DNA of 64,000 bases from Nocardioides oceani (GTDB taxonomy: Bacteria > Actinomycetota > Actinomycetes > Propionibacteriales > Nocardioidaceae), in assembly GCF_030412965.1 (NCBI RefSeq), contig NZ_JAUHJQ010000002.1:62001-126000 (forward strand), read 5' to 3'. The position numbers and the translations under genes were made by a program. The notes below the pieces were generated by a model. That model made no database searches. It was not told where the DNA came from and saw nothing but the letters and a program-made list of their open reading frames with translations. Below are positions 1-8,800 of the stretch, one piece after another; positions within the stretch are counted from its first letter, which is position 1, and each line of letters begins with the position of its first letter.

Positions 1-277
1 CCTGGCCGAGCACCGCGGCGTACGCGCCCCAGAGGAAGACCGCCATGCCCAGCACGCGCAGGACGACGCGGAAGGCCGTGGCGTCCACGACCGTCTGGAG
101 GTACGGCGCCGCGCGGCCGGAGGTCGCCGCGTCGTACCTCGGGGACCGCCACGCCACGGCGAGGACGGTGAAGGACACCGTCAGCGCGGCCACCGCGCCG
201 GCGATCGCCAGCTCGGGGGAGATCGGCAGGTCCTTGGCGCCGCCGATCCCGTGGGCGAGGTACCGCCCGTCGCTCAC
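1..277 (-). CDS. integral membrane protein, N-terminal part (runs off the window)
   Basis: This is the first 92 codons of a gene cut by the window edge. It starts at a GTG whose last two bases are shared with the TGA of the upstream lipoprotein gene, a four-base GTGA overlap. The N-terminus reads VSDGRYLAHGIGGAKDLP and is followed by one clear membrane segment (about residues 24-42) and the start of a second (about 73-92). Actinobacterial membrane proteins of unknown function with a similar LAHGIGG start exist, but I cannot assign a reaction. The overlap suggests translation coupled to the lipoprotein. The membrane location is firm; the function is unknown. Confidence 0.7.
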   Translation of the reverse strand, partial: MSDGRYLAHGIGGAKDLPISPELAIAGAVAALTVSFTVLAVAWRSPRYDAATSGRAAPYLQTVVDATAFRVVLRVLGMAVFLWGAYAAVLGQ

Positions 278-642
278 CGGACCTCGAGCTGCACGATCAC
301 CTGGTCCAGGTCGTGCGACTCGACCTCGACGACGCCGGGCTGGTCCAGGGTGATCGGGAGGGTGGTGGTGCCGGTGCCGTACTCCAGCGACTGCTCAGGG
401 GTGGAGTGCACGTGGATCTCGCCCGACTCGTCGGCCTGCACGACCAGCTCGACCTCCTGGCCGACCCCGACCTCGATGCGCTCGCCGTTCGGCGTGACCG
501 TCCCGCCCTCGAAGGTGACCTCGATCGTCTTCGGGTCGCCGGAGGACTCCGGAGCGGGCTCGTCGTCGCCGCAGGCGGTGGCGCCGGCGAGGGTGAGGGC
601 CAGGACCGCGGTGGTCGCCGCGAGTCGTCGGGTGGTCTGCAT
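274..642 (-). CDS. small secreted lipoprotein, cupredoxin-like beta domain
   Basis: A 122-residue protein with a lipoprotein signal. A hydrophobic stretch ends in LAGATAC, so lipid attachment is expected at Cys24, followed by an acidic linker. The rest looks like a small all-beta domain with the segments IEVTFEGGTVTPNG and GEIHVHSTPEQS, resembling the cupredoxin-like domains of actinobacterial lipoproteins. Histidines are present (HVHS), but no complete blue-copper Cys-Met-His set can be seen, so metal binding is only possible. I chose the ATG at 642 because the signal peptide begins there; the frame is open further upstream. It is coupled to the membrane protein at 1-277. Confidence 0.75.
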   Translation of the reverse strand: MQTTRRLAATTAVLALTLAGATACGDDEPAPESSGDPKTIEVTFEGGTVTPNGERIEVGVGQEVELVVQADESGEIHVHSTPEQSLEYGTGTTTLPITLDQPGVVEVESHDLDQVIVQLEVR

Positions 643-785
643 GTGGTGACTTTCCTCATGGGGTCGGCGGGTGACGTCTGCCAGAATCGCACGTTGAGCA
701 AGCGCGACGGGGTACGGGTCCCTGGTGCAGCAGACGGCCACGAGCCCCCGACGACCGACGACACCCACGAGGGAGTGAGAGCCGG

Positions 786-2258
786 ATGAGCGAGCGGCTG
801 CGGCCCCGCGACCTCGCGCTCCTGGCCGAGGAGACGCCGTCCGCCCCGGCGCACAACGCGACGGTCGAGATCTTCGAGTGCGCGGAGTCCGGCTTCGACC
901 ACGACCGACTGGTGGAGCTGATCCGCGACCGGATCTCGTTCGTGCCCCGCTACCGCCAGCGGCTCCAGCAGGTGCCGGGCCGCCTGGCGAACCCGGTGTG
1001 GGTCGACGACGACCACTTCGACCTCGCCTACCACGTGCGCCGCTCGGCGCTGCCGCGCCCGGGCACCCAGGACCAGCTGCGCGAGCTGGTCGGCCGGATC
1101 GTCTCCCGGCCGCTGGACCGCACCCGACCGCTGTGGGAGATGTACCTCGTCGAGGGCCTCACCGGCGGCCGGGTCGCGTTGCTCTCCAAGGCCCACCAGG
1201 TCCTCGTGGACGGTGTGGAGACCGTCGACCTCGGCCAGCTGCTGCTCGACGTGAGCCCCGAGCCCAAGCTGCTGGGCGGCGACGAGTGGCAGCCCCGTCG
1301 GCGGCGCTCGTCCGCGGCGGTGCTCGCCGAGGCCGCCCGCGACTCGCTCAGCGACCCTCGCACCGTGCTCGACGCCGCCCGCGGCACCACCGGTGCGCTG
1401 CTGCGCACCGCCGAGTCCACCGCCGGCACCGCCGCTCGGGTGCTGGGCGGTCTGGCCGGGCGCCGACCGCAGCGCGCCGGAGCCCTGGGCGGCCCCCTCT
1501 CCCAGCAGCGCCGCGTGGTCACGGTCGAGACCCGGCTGCAGGACTACCGGCGCGTGCGCGACGTCCACGGCGGCACCGTCAACGACGTCATCCTCGCCAC
1601 GGTCACCGGCGGGCTGCGCGCGTGGCTGATGACGCGCGACGAGTCGCTGCGCGGCTTCCGCCGGATCCGTGCCGTGGTGCCGGTCTCGGTCATCGACACC
1701 GAGCTGGAGGCGACCTCGCTGGGCAGCCAGATCGCCGCCCACTACGTCGACCTCCCGGTGGGGGAGGCCAGCCCGGTCGTGCGGCTGCACCAGGTGAGCT
1801 ACTCCTTCCAGGCGCACAAGGAGACCGGCCGCGGGGTCGCCGCGAACCGCCTGGCCGGGATCGCCGGCTTCGCCCCCACGACGTTCCACGCGATCGGCTC
1901 GCGGCTGGCCGCCAGCGAGGTGCGGCGTGGCTACCAGGTGAGCGTCACCAACGTCCCGGGCCCGCAGTCGGCGCTGTACGCCGCCGGCGCGCGGATGGTC
2001 GCCAGCTACCCCGTGCACCCGCTGGTCCAGGACCACCCGCTCGCCGTCGGCGTGACGTCGTACGACGGTGGGGTCTACTACGGCATCACCGCCGACCGCG
2101 ACCAGCTGCCGGACGCCGACCTGCTCGGCACCTGCATCTCCGAGGCGCTCGACGAGCTGCTCGACACCGTCAACGGCGGCCGCACCCGCGCCCCCCGGGG
2201 CCGGAAGGGCGCGACCGCGCCCGCCCGCCCCGCCCGACCCCGAGGGAGCCGCCCGTGA
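786..2258 (+). CDS. wax ester synthase/diacylglycerol acyltransferase-like protein
   Basis: A 490-residue protein with the WS/DGAT layout, whose members esterify acyl-CoA to diacylglycerol or a fatty alcohol at the membrane or lipid-body surface. The N-terminal acyltransferase half carries HQVLVDG at residues 137-143 where the family has HHxxxDG. The first His, the Asp and the Gly are kept, but the second His, taken as the catalytic base, is Gln. The later conserved NDVILA motif is present near residue 262, and the C-terminal half has the family-typical VTNVPGP. The tail is Arg/Pro-rich. Family membership is secure; activity is doubtful because of the Gln. The stop overlaps the next gene by four bases. 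Confidence 0.88.
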   Translation: MSERLRPRDLALLAEETPSAPAHNATVEIFECAESGFDHDRLVELIRDRISFVPRYRQRLQQVPGRLANPVWVDDDHFDLAYHVRRSALPRPGTQDQLRELVGRIVSRPLDRTRPLWEMYLVEGLTGGRVALLSKAHQVLVDGVETVDLGQLLLDVSPEPKLLGGDEWQPRRRRSSAAVLAEAARDSLSDPRTVLDAARGTTGALLRTAESTAGTAARVLGGLAGRRPQRAGALGGPLSQQRRVVTVETRLQDYRRVRDVHGGTVNDVILATVTGGLRAWLMTRDESLRGFRRIRAVVPVSVIDTELEATSLGSQIAAHYVDLPVGEASPVVRLHQVSYSFQAHKETGRGVAANRLAGIAGFAPTTFHAIGSRLAASEVRRGYQVSVTNVPGPQSALYAAGARMVASYPVHPLVQDHPLAVGVTSYDGGVYYGITADRDQLPDADLLGTCISEALDELLDTVNGGRTRAPRGRKGATAPARPARPRGSRP

Positions 2259-2602
2259 GGGTCTACCTGCCGACGACCCTGCGCGGCCTGGCCGAGCTCC
2301 ACGCCAGCGGCGAGCTGCCGGCCGGGACCGACCGGGTCGTCGCGCCGGACGACACCGAGGAGGGGGAGTACGCCGCGCTGCTGGGCGCCGCGGACGCCTC
2401 CGCGGCGGTCCTGGACGGCCCGGGCCGGCGGGTCGTCGTCGTGGCGGAGCTGGCCGACGGCGCGGACCCCGACGGGCCGGTGCCGCTGCGCCGGGTGGTC
2501 GCGGTGCACGCCGACACCGAGGACCGACCGACCGACGCCGACCCCGACGAGGACCTCGCGTGGTTCGCGACCCAGGAGATCGAGTTCCTGATCTCCGGGT
2601 GA
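2255..2602 (+). CDS. conserved hypothetical protein (DUF6912-like)
   Basis: A 115-residue soluble acidic protein beginning with GTG inside the stop of the acyltransferase gene (GTGA overlap), so it is probably co-translated with it. The N-terminus RVYLPTTLRGLAELHASGE matches a small actinobacterial family of unknown role that I recall as DUF6912. No membrane segment, signal or catalytic motif is visible. The middle, VVVVAELADGADPDG, and the basic PLRRVVAVHAD strand suggest an alpha/beta fold. Confidence 0.75.
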   Translation: MRVYLPTTLRGLAELHASGELPAGTDRVVAPDDTEEGEYAALLGAADASAAVLDGPGRRVVVVAELADGADPDGPVPLRRVVAVHADTEDRPTDADPDEDLAWFATQEIEFLISG

Positions 2603-2621
2603 GGCTCGTACGGTGGCGACC

Positions 2622-4250
2622 ATGGACGCCACCACCACCCCGCCGGCTCCGGTCAACGAGCCGAACCTGACCTATGCGCCCGGCAGCCCGGAGCGCGAGG
2701 CGCTGCTCGCGGAGATCGCGGTGCTGGAGAAGGACCGCGCCGAGCTGCCCGCCCGCATCGGCGGGGAGTGGCGCCCCGGCGGCGGCGCGGAGATCGAGGT
2801 CGTCCAGCCGCACGACCACCAGCACGTGCTCGGCGTGACGCGCAACAGCACCACCGCCGACGCCGAGGCGGCGGTCGAGGCGGCCCGCGTCGCGTCGCCG
2901 GGCTGGCGCGACCTGCCCTTCGACGAGCGGGCGGCCGTGCTGCTGCGGGCCGCGGACCTGCTGGCCGGCCCGTGGCGCCAGCGGCTCAACGCCGCGACGA
3001 TGCTCGGGCAGTCCAAGACGGCGTTCCAGGCCGAGATCGACGCGGCCTGCGAGCTGATCGACTTCTGGCGGTTCAACGTCCACTACGCCGCCCAGATCAT
3101 GCGCGAGCAGCCCATCGCCAACAGCCCCGGCGTCTGGAACCGCACCGACCACCGCCCGCTCGAAGGCTTCGTCTACGCGATCACGCCGTTCAACTTCACC
3201 GCGATCGCGGGCAACCTGCCGACGGCGCCGGTGCTGATGGGCAACACGGTGGTCTGGAAGCCCTCGCCGACCCAGCAGCTGGCCGCGTCGCTGACCATGC
3301 AGCTGCTCGAGGAGGCCGGCCTGCCGCCCGGCGTCATCAACATGCTCCCCGGCGACGGCCTCGCGGTCTCCGAGGTCGCCCTGGCGCACTCCGAGCTGGC
3401 CGGCATCCACTTCACCGGCTCGACCCCGACGTTCCAGCACCTGTGGCGCACCGTCGGCGAGAACATCGCCTCCTACCGCGCCTACCCCCGCCTGGTCGGC
3501 GAGACCGGCGGCAAGGACTTCGTGCTGGCCCACCCCTCCGCCGACCCCGACGTGGTCCGCACCGCGCTGGTCCGCGGCGCGTTCGAGTTCCAGGGACAGA
3601 AGTGCTCCGCCGCCTCGCGGGCGTACGTCGCCCGGTCGGTGTGGAACGCGATGCGCGACGACCTGCTGGCCGAGGTGGAGTCGATCGCGATGGGCGACGT
3701 GCGCGACCTGTCGAACTTCATGGGCGCCGTCATCGACGGGCGGGCCTTCGCCAAGCACCGGGCCGCGATCGAGCGGGCGCAGGCGACCGACGGGCTCGAC
3801 GTCCTCGTGGGCGGGCAGACCGACGACTCCGTCGGCTGGTTCGTCCGGCCGACGGTCGTCGAGGGTGGCGACCCGACCGACGAGATGTTCTCCACGGAGT
3901 ACTTCGGCCCGATCCTCGCGGTCCACGTCTACGAGGACGCCGACTTCGAGAAGGTCGCGCGGCAGATGGAGTCGGCGGCGCCGTACGCCCTGACCGGTGC
4001 CGTCATCGCCCGGGACCGGCGCGCGATCGCGTGGGCCAGCGAGGAGCTGCGGTTCGCCGCCGGCAACTTCTACGTCAACGACAAGCCGACCGGGGCCGTG
4101 GTCGGCCAGCAGCCCTTCGGCGGGGGCCGCGCGTCGGGCACCAACGACAAGGCCGGCGCGGCGGTCAACCTCCTGCGGTGGACCTCGCCGCGCTCGATCA
4201 AGGAGACCTTCGTGCCGCCGACGGACTACCGCTACCCGTACATGGGCTGA
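2622..4250 (+). CDS. pruA: L-glutamate gamma-semialdehyde (1-pyrroline-5-carboxylate) dehydrogenase
   Basis: A 542-residue aldehyde dehydrogenase that oxidises glutamate semialdehyde from proline breakdown to glutamate with NAD. The usual active-site residues are visible: the general base in VGETGGKD (Glu294) and the nucleophile in FQGQKCSAASR (Cys328). The N-terminal extension and the PFGGGRASGTNDKAG segment are typical of the monofunctional P5C dehydrogenase subfamily. I prefer the ATG at 2622 over the in-frame GTG at 2613; neither has a strong ribosome-binding site. No proline dehydrogenase gene lies beside it here. The product glutamate is a substrate for the glutamate dehydrogenase encoded at 5.8 kb. 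Confidence 0.95.
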   Translation: MDATTTPPAPVNEPNLTYAPGSPEREALLAEIAVLEKDRAELPARIGGEWRPGGGAEIEVVQPHDHQHVLGVTRNSTTADAEAAVEAARVASPGWRDLPFDERAAVLLRAADLLAGPWRQRLNAATMLGQSKTAFQAEIDAACELIDFWRFNVHYAAQIMREQPIANSPGVWNRTDHRPLEGFVYAITPFNFTAIAGNLPTAPVLMGNTVVWKPSPTQQLAASLTMQLLEEAGLPPGVINMLPGDGLAVSEVALAHSELAGIHFTGSTPTFQHLWRTVGENIASYRAYPRLVGETGGKDFVLAHPSADPDVVRTALVRGAFEFQGQKCSAASRAYVARSVWNAMRDDLLAEVESIAMGDVRDLSNFMGAVIDGRAFAKHRAAIERAQATDGLDVLVGGQTDDSVGWFVRPTVVEGGDPTDEMFSTEYFGPILAVHVYEDADFEKVARQMESAAPYALTGAVIARDRRAIAWASEELRFAAGNFYVNDKPTGAVVGQQPFGGGRASGTNDKAGAAVNLLRWTSPRSIKETFVPPTDYRYPYMG

Positions 4251-4253
4251 GCC

Positions 4254-4394
4254 GTGCTCCCCCTCCACCTCGGCGCGCTCCACCCGATGGAGCAGGCGCT
4301 GACGCTGCTGCTCGCGTTCGGCCCGTTCCTCGTGCTCGGCGTGGTCATCGTGCTGCGCCGGCGCAGCGAGGAGCGCGAGGACCCCGAGGACTGA
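4254..4394 (+). CDS. 46-residue single-span membrane protein
   Basis: A very small ORF starting with GTG three bases after the pruA stop. It encodes a short amphipathic start (LHLGALHPMEQ), one strongly hydrophobic segment (about residues 15-34) and a charged RRRSEEREDPED tail, which predicts a positive-inside single-span protein. The tight spacing to pruA and the clean membrane-plus-tail organisation support a real gene. It ends just before a long hairpin. The function is unknown. Confidence 0.6.
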   Translation: MLPLHLGALHPMEQALTLLLAFGPFLVLGVVIVLRRRSEEREDPED

Positions 4395-4398
4395 CCCA

Positions 4399-4454
4399 GC
4401 CGCCTCGTGATGCCCAGGGTGCGCTCCGGCGCTCTCTGGGCATCACGAGGCGGC
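4399..4454. terminator. 19-bp perfect inverted repeat between converging genes
   Basis: Arms at 4399-4417 and 4436-4454 are perfectly complementary over 19 bases, with an 18-base loop. The element lies between the converging pruA transcript and the minus-strand gene ending at 4495. There is no T-tract, so this would be a U-less, bidirectional actinobacterial-type terminator if it is one. See also the similar elements at 12.1 and 39.4 kb. Confidence 0.6.
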
Positions 4455-4494
4455 GTACGTCGGGTGGGTACGACGAGTGGGGCCCGGGTGGGGC

Positions 4495-4737
4495 TCAGTC
4501 GAGCAGGCCCCCGAGGTCGGTGGCGGGCAGCGGCGGGCCGTCGACCCCGACCGTCACGCACAGCAGGTCGGTGAGCTCGGCCGACCGCGCCGCGAGGTGG
4601 TCGTCGAGGCAGTAGCGCCGGCCCTCGAGCCGGTCGACCACCGCGTCGTTGGCCACCGCGAACGCGGGCACGATCATCAGCGAGAGCAGGACGCGGGCGA
4701 GCATGCCCCGCCAACGAGCCGGCCCCGGCCGGGTCAC
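4495..4737 (-). CDS. small exported or membrane-anchored hypothetical protein
   Basis: An 80-residue product if the GTG at 4737 is used; a shorter start at Met12 (4704) is possible. It has a basic N-terminus, then one hydrophobic segment (LARVLLSLMIVPAFAVA) that could be a signal peptide or anchor, then a short region with two cysteines (RRYCLDD and DLLCVTVG) that might form a disulfide. It sits alone between a hairpin and the DUF2505-like pair. The function is unknown. Confidence 0.5.
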   Translation of the reverse strand: MTRPGPARWRGMLARVLLSLMIVPAFAVANDAVVDRLEGRRYCLDDHLAARSAELTDLLCVTVGVDGPPLPATDLGGLLD

Positions 4738-4796
4738 CGCCGGTCCGGACCACCCCGACCTCTCAGGGGAGACCGGGACTCCCGCCGCCCGCCGCC

Positions 4797-5285
4797 TCAG
4801 CGCGCGAGGTACTCCCGACCGACGGTGTTCTCGACCTTGAGCGACTTCAGCAGCATGTCGGCGACGAGCGACTCGATCTTGCCGGCGACGAGGGGGATGC
4901 GGACGGTGATCGTCAGCTCGACGTGCTCGGTCGTGACGCCGCCGTCCTCCTCGAGTCGGACGGTGCCGGACATCTCGCCGGGCTTGCCGGGGATGGTGAC
5001 CGTGACGTCGCACGCGGTGGGCGAGGTCCAGGTCTCCTCTTGGATGATCTCGATCTGGTCGCCGACCAGCTTCTTGGCGAACGAGGGGATGCCGTCGGCG
5101 CTCTGCCACTGCTGGATCCGCACGTGCGCGCCGTTCGTGAGGTCCTCGCCGCTGACGGTCACGTCGTGGCGCAGCACGCCGGAGCGGTCGCAGACCTCCT
5201 CGCGGAACGACGCGTCGGTGAGCATCGCGTAGACCGCGCTCGCCGGGGCGTCGTAGGTCAGGTCGTGGGTGATCTGCTTGGCCAT
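4797..5285 (-). CDS. DUF2505-like (SRPBCC-fold) protein, second of a tandem pair
   Basis: A 162-residue soluble protein beginning MAKQITHDLTYDAPASAV. It has the pattern of actinobacterial DUF2505 proteins, which resemble the SRPBCC or START ligand-binding fold: an N-terminal strand, a short helix with FREEVCDRSG, then long beta strands and a C-terminal helix (VADMLLKSLKVENTVGREYL). Its ATG touches the stop of the preceding paralogue (TGATG). The two are clearly homologous along their whole length, sharing YDAP, FRE, VC, SFAK/R and PGKP. The ligand is unknown. Confidence 0.85.
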   Translation of the reverse strand: MAKQITHDLTYDAPASAVYAMLTDASFREEVCDRSGVLRHDVTVSGEDLTNGAHVRIQQWQSADGIPSFAKKLVGDQIEIIQEETWTSPTACDVTVTIPGKPGEMSGTVRLEEDGGVTTEHVELTITVRIPLVAGKIESLVADMLLKSLKVENTVGREYLAR

Positions 5286-5764
5286 CAGGCCCCCTTCAGG
5301 TACGCCGTGCCGACGGCCTGCTCGGCCTCCAGCCCGGCGACGATCTTCTCGGACATCAGCTTCTCCAGCTTGCCGCCGACCAGCGGGACCTTCACCTTCA
5401 CCTCGAGCTCCACCACCTCGCGGGTGCCGGACCCCTCGGCGCGGAGGGTGACGGTCCCGGTGACGGTCGTCGGCTTGCCGGGCGCCTCGATCCGCACCGT
5501 GCCCCCGGTGGTGTCGGCCCATTCCTCGTGCTGGACCGCCCGGGTGGTCTCGCCGGCGAAGGTGCGCGCGAACGACGGCAGGTCGTCGGTGCGCTGCACC
5601 TGGTCGACGGTGAGGGTGAAGCCGGTACCGGTCCGCTCGAGGCCCACCTCGGCCGAGACGACCCCCATCGCGGTGCACACCGACTCGCGGAACACCGGGT
5701 CCGCGAGCATCTCGAAGACCGCCTGCGGCGGCGCGTCGTACACCAGGTCGTGACGGAGCCTCAT
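5285..5764 (-). CDS. DUF2505-like (SRPBCC-fold) protein, first of a tandem pair
   Basis: A 159-residue paralogue of the downstream gene, starting MRLRHDLVYDAPPQAVFEM. I chose the ATG at 5764 because the alignment with the second copy begins there; upstream in-frame ATGs at 5767-5776 would only add four residues. Shared features are the FRESVC helix, the central SFARTF, the PGKPTTVTG strand and the C-terminal helix ending in GTAYLKGA. Head-to-tail coupling suggests a duplicated gene whose products may act together. It is divergent from the glutamate dehydrogenase gene with a 75-base gap. Confidence 0.85.
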   Translation of the reverse strand: MRLRHDLVYDAPPQAVFEMLADPVFRESVCTAMGVVSAEVGLERTGTGFTLTVDQVQRTDDLPSFARTFAGETTRAVQHEEWADTTGGTVRIEAPGKPTTVTGTVTLRAEGSGTREVVELEVKVKVPLVGGKLEKLMSEKIVAGLEAEQAVGTAYLKGA

Positions 5765-5839
5765 GGGCGCCATCATGCCGGTACGCCGGAGCCCCCCGCC
5801 GTGTTGAGAGCCAGGTCACCACGGCCTAGGGTCACCGGG

Positions 5840-8800
5840 GTGTCAAGGGCGACGCAGGACCGGGACAAGGCCGACCTCCTCGGCAGGGCGATCGAGCTGG
5901 CGAGGGCGGGCCGCGGGAGCGGCGGGCCGCCGCACGACCGGGTCGGTGAGCTGCTGCGCGGCTACTACCGTCACGTCGCGCCCGAGGACCTGCTCGAGCG
6001 CAGCGAGACCGACGTGTACGGCGCCCTCGCGTCCCACCACCGCCTCGCGGAGGACCGGCCGCAGGGCCGCGCCGCGGTCCGGGTCTCCACACCGACGGTG
6101 GCCGAGCACGGCTGGTCGGCCGGCGGGCACTCGGTGGTCGAGGTCGTCGTCGACGACATGCCGTTCCTCGTCGACTCGCTGACCATGGAGCTCTCCCGCC
6201 AGCTGCGGGACGTCCACGTCGTCGTGCACCCGCTCTTCGACGTGGTCCGCGACGTCGCCGGGGCGCTGCGGTCGGTCACGCCCGTCGAAGACGGCGCGAA
6301 GGAGCCGGCCGAGGACGCGGTCCGCGAGTCGTGGATGCACGTCGAGGTCGACCGGCTCGCCGACGACGAGGACGTCGCGGCGCTCGAGGAGGACCTCCAG
6401 CGGGTGCTCGGCGACGTCCGCGAGGCGGTCGAGGACTGGTCGAAGATGCACGCCCGTATCCGCGAGATCGTCGACGGGCTCGAGCAGTCGCCGCCGCCGC
6501 TGGACCCCGAGGAGGTCCGGCAGGCACGCGAGCTGCTGACCTGGCTGGCCGACGAGCACTTCACGTTCCTCGGCTACCGGGAGTACCACCTCGAGGAGCG
6601 CGAGGGGCACGACCACCTCCGCGCCGACCCCGGCACCGGGCTGGGCATCCTGCGCTTCGACCCGCCGCAGTCCGAGGAGTCCGGCCGGCTGCCGGAGAAG
6701 GTCAGCGCGAAGGCTCGCGAGAAGACCCTGCTGGTGCTCGCCAAGGCCAACTCCCGCTCGACGGTGCACCGGCCGGCGTACCTCGACTACGTCGGCGTCA
6801 AGACGTTCGACGCGGCCGGCGAGGTCGTCGGCGAGCGGCGCTTCCTCGGGCTGTTCTCCAGCGCGGCGTACACCGAGTCGCTCATGCGCATCCCGCTCGT
6901 CCGGGAGAAGGCGGCCGCGGTGCTGGCCCGCTCCGGCTTCGACCCGCGCAGCCACGACGGCAAGGCGCTGCTCGACACGCTGGAGACCTATCCGCGCGAC
7001 GAGCTGTTCCACACCCCGGTCGACGAGCTGGCGCCCGTCGCCGAGGCCGCGATGCAGGCGCGGGAGCGGCGTGCGGTGCGGATCTTCGCGCGGCCCGACA
7101 CCTACGGGCGCTACGTCTCGGTGCTGGTCTACCTGCCGCGCGACCGCTACAACACCGCGGTCCGCGAGCGGTTCGCCGCGATCCTCGCCGAGCGCCTCGG
7201 CGGGGAGTCGGTGGAGTTCACGGTCCGCATCGACGAGTCGACGACCGCCCGCGTGCACTTCGTGGTGCACCTCCCGGCCGAGGCGCGGGCCTCGGGCGCG
7301 GAGACCGACCTCGACACCGCCGACCTCGAGCGCCGGCTCACCGAGGCCAGCCGCAGCTGGCGCGACGACGTCACGACCGCGGTGCTGGCCGGGCACGGCG
7401 AGGAGGCGGGGACGGCGCTGGCCCGGCGCTACGTCGAGTCGTTCCCCGCGGCGTACCAGGAGGACTTCACCGCGCGCACCGCGGCGATCGACGTCGGCCG
7501 GCTGGAGGCGATCCCGGGGGAGGACGGGATCGACCTCGCCCTGCACGAGGAGCTCGACGCGGGGCGCGGGGAGGTGCGGCTCAAGGTCTACCGGATCGGC
7601 GAGCCGCTGTCGCTCTCCACCGTGCTGCCGATGCTCTCGTCGCTCGGCGTGGAGGTCGTCGACGAGCGGCCCTACGAGCTCACCGGGCTCGGGCGGCGGT
7701 CCTTCGTCTACGAGTTCGGGCTGCGGCACGGCGGAGACCTGCCCGCGCAGGCCCGCGAGCTCGTGCAGGACGCCCTGCGCGCGGTGTGGGACGGCTACAG
7801 CGAGACCGACGGGTTCAACGCGCTCGTGCTGGCGGCCGGCCTGACCTGGCGGCAGGCGTCGGTGCTCCGGGCCTACGCGCGCTACATGCGCCAGGGCGGG
7901 TCGCCCTTCGCGCTGAGCTCGCTGGCGGGTGCCCTGGTCGGCAACGTCGACATCACCCGGCTGCTGGTGGAGCTGTTCGAGACGCGGTTCGACCCGGCGT
8001 ACGCCGGCGAGGGTCCCGGCACGGACCCCGACGACCGGGCCGCCCGGCAGGGCGAGCTGCGCGAGCAGGTGCTCCGCGCGCTCGACGACGTCGTCAGCCT
8101 CGACCACGACCGGATCCTGCGCTCCTACCTCGCCCACGTCGGCGCGACGCTGCGCACCAACTACTTCCGGCCCGAGGGCGACCGGCCGGACGGCGCGCCG
8201 CGGCGCTACCTGTCCTTCAAGCTCGACCCCTCCCAGCTGCCGGACCTGCCCGCGCCGCGACCGCGGTTCGAGATCTTCGTGCACTCCCCGCGGGTCGAGG
8301 GGGTGCACCTGCGCTTCGGCTCGGTGGCCCGCGGCGGGCTGCGCTGGTCCGACCGGCGCGACGACTTCCGCACCGAGGTGCTCGGCCTGGTCAAGGCGCA
8401 GATGGTCAAGAACACCGTGATCGTGCCGGTCGGCGCGAAGGGCGGGTTCTACTGCAAGCAGCTGCCGCCGCAGACCGACCGCGACGCCTGGCTCGCCGAG
8501 GGCCAGGCGTGCTACCGGACGTTCATCCGCGGGCTGCTCGACGTCACCGACAACCTCGTCGACGGGGCGACGGTGCCGGCGCCGCACGTCGTGCGCCACG
8601 ACGGGGACGACACCTACCTGGTGGTCGCCGCCGACAAGGGGACGGCGACGTTCTCCGACATCGCCAACGGCGTCGCCGCCGACTACGGCTTCTGGCTCGG
8701 CGACGCGTTCGCCAGCGGCGGGTCGGTGGGCTACGACCACAAGGCGATGGGCATCACCGCGCGCGGCGCCTGGGTCTCGGTGCAGCGGCACTTCCGCGAG

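Noticed and set aside
297..4283. A 1328-codon open frame on the minus strand opposite the acyltransferase and pruA
   Set aside because: It is a shadow frame: Arg/Gly/Val-rich low-complexity product caused by GC-rich third positions, with strong genes on the other strand.
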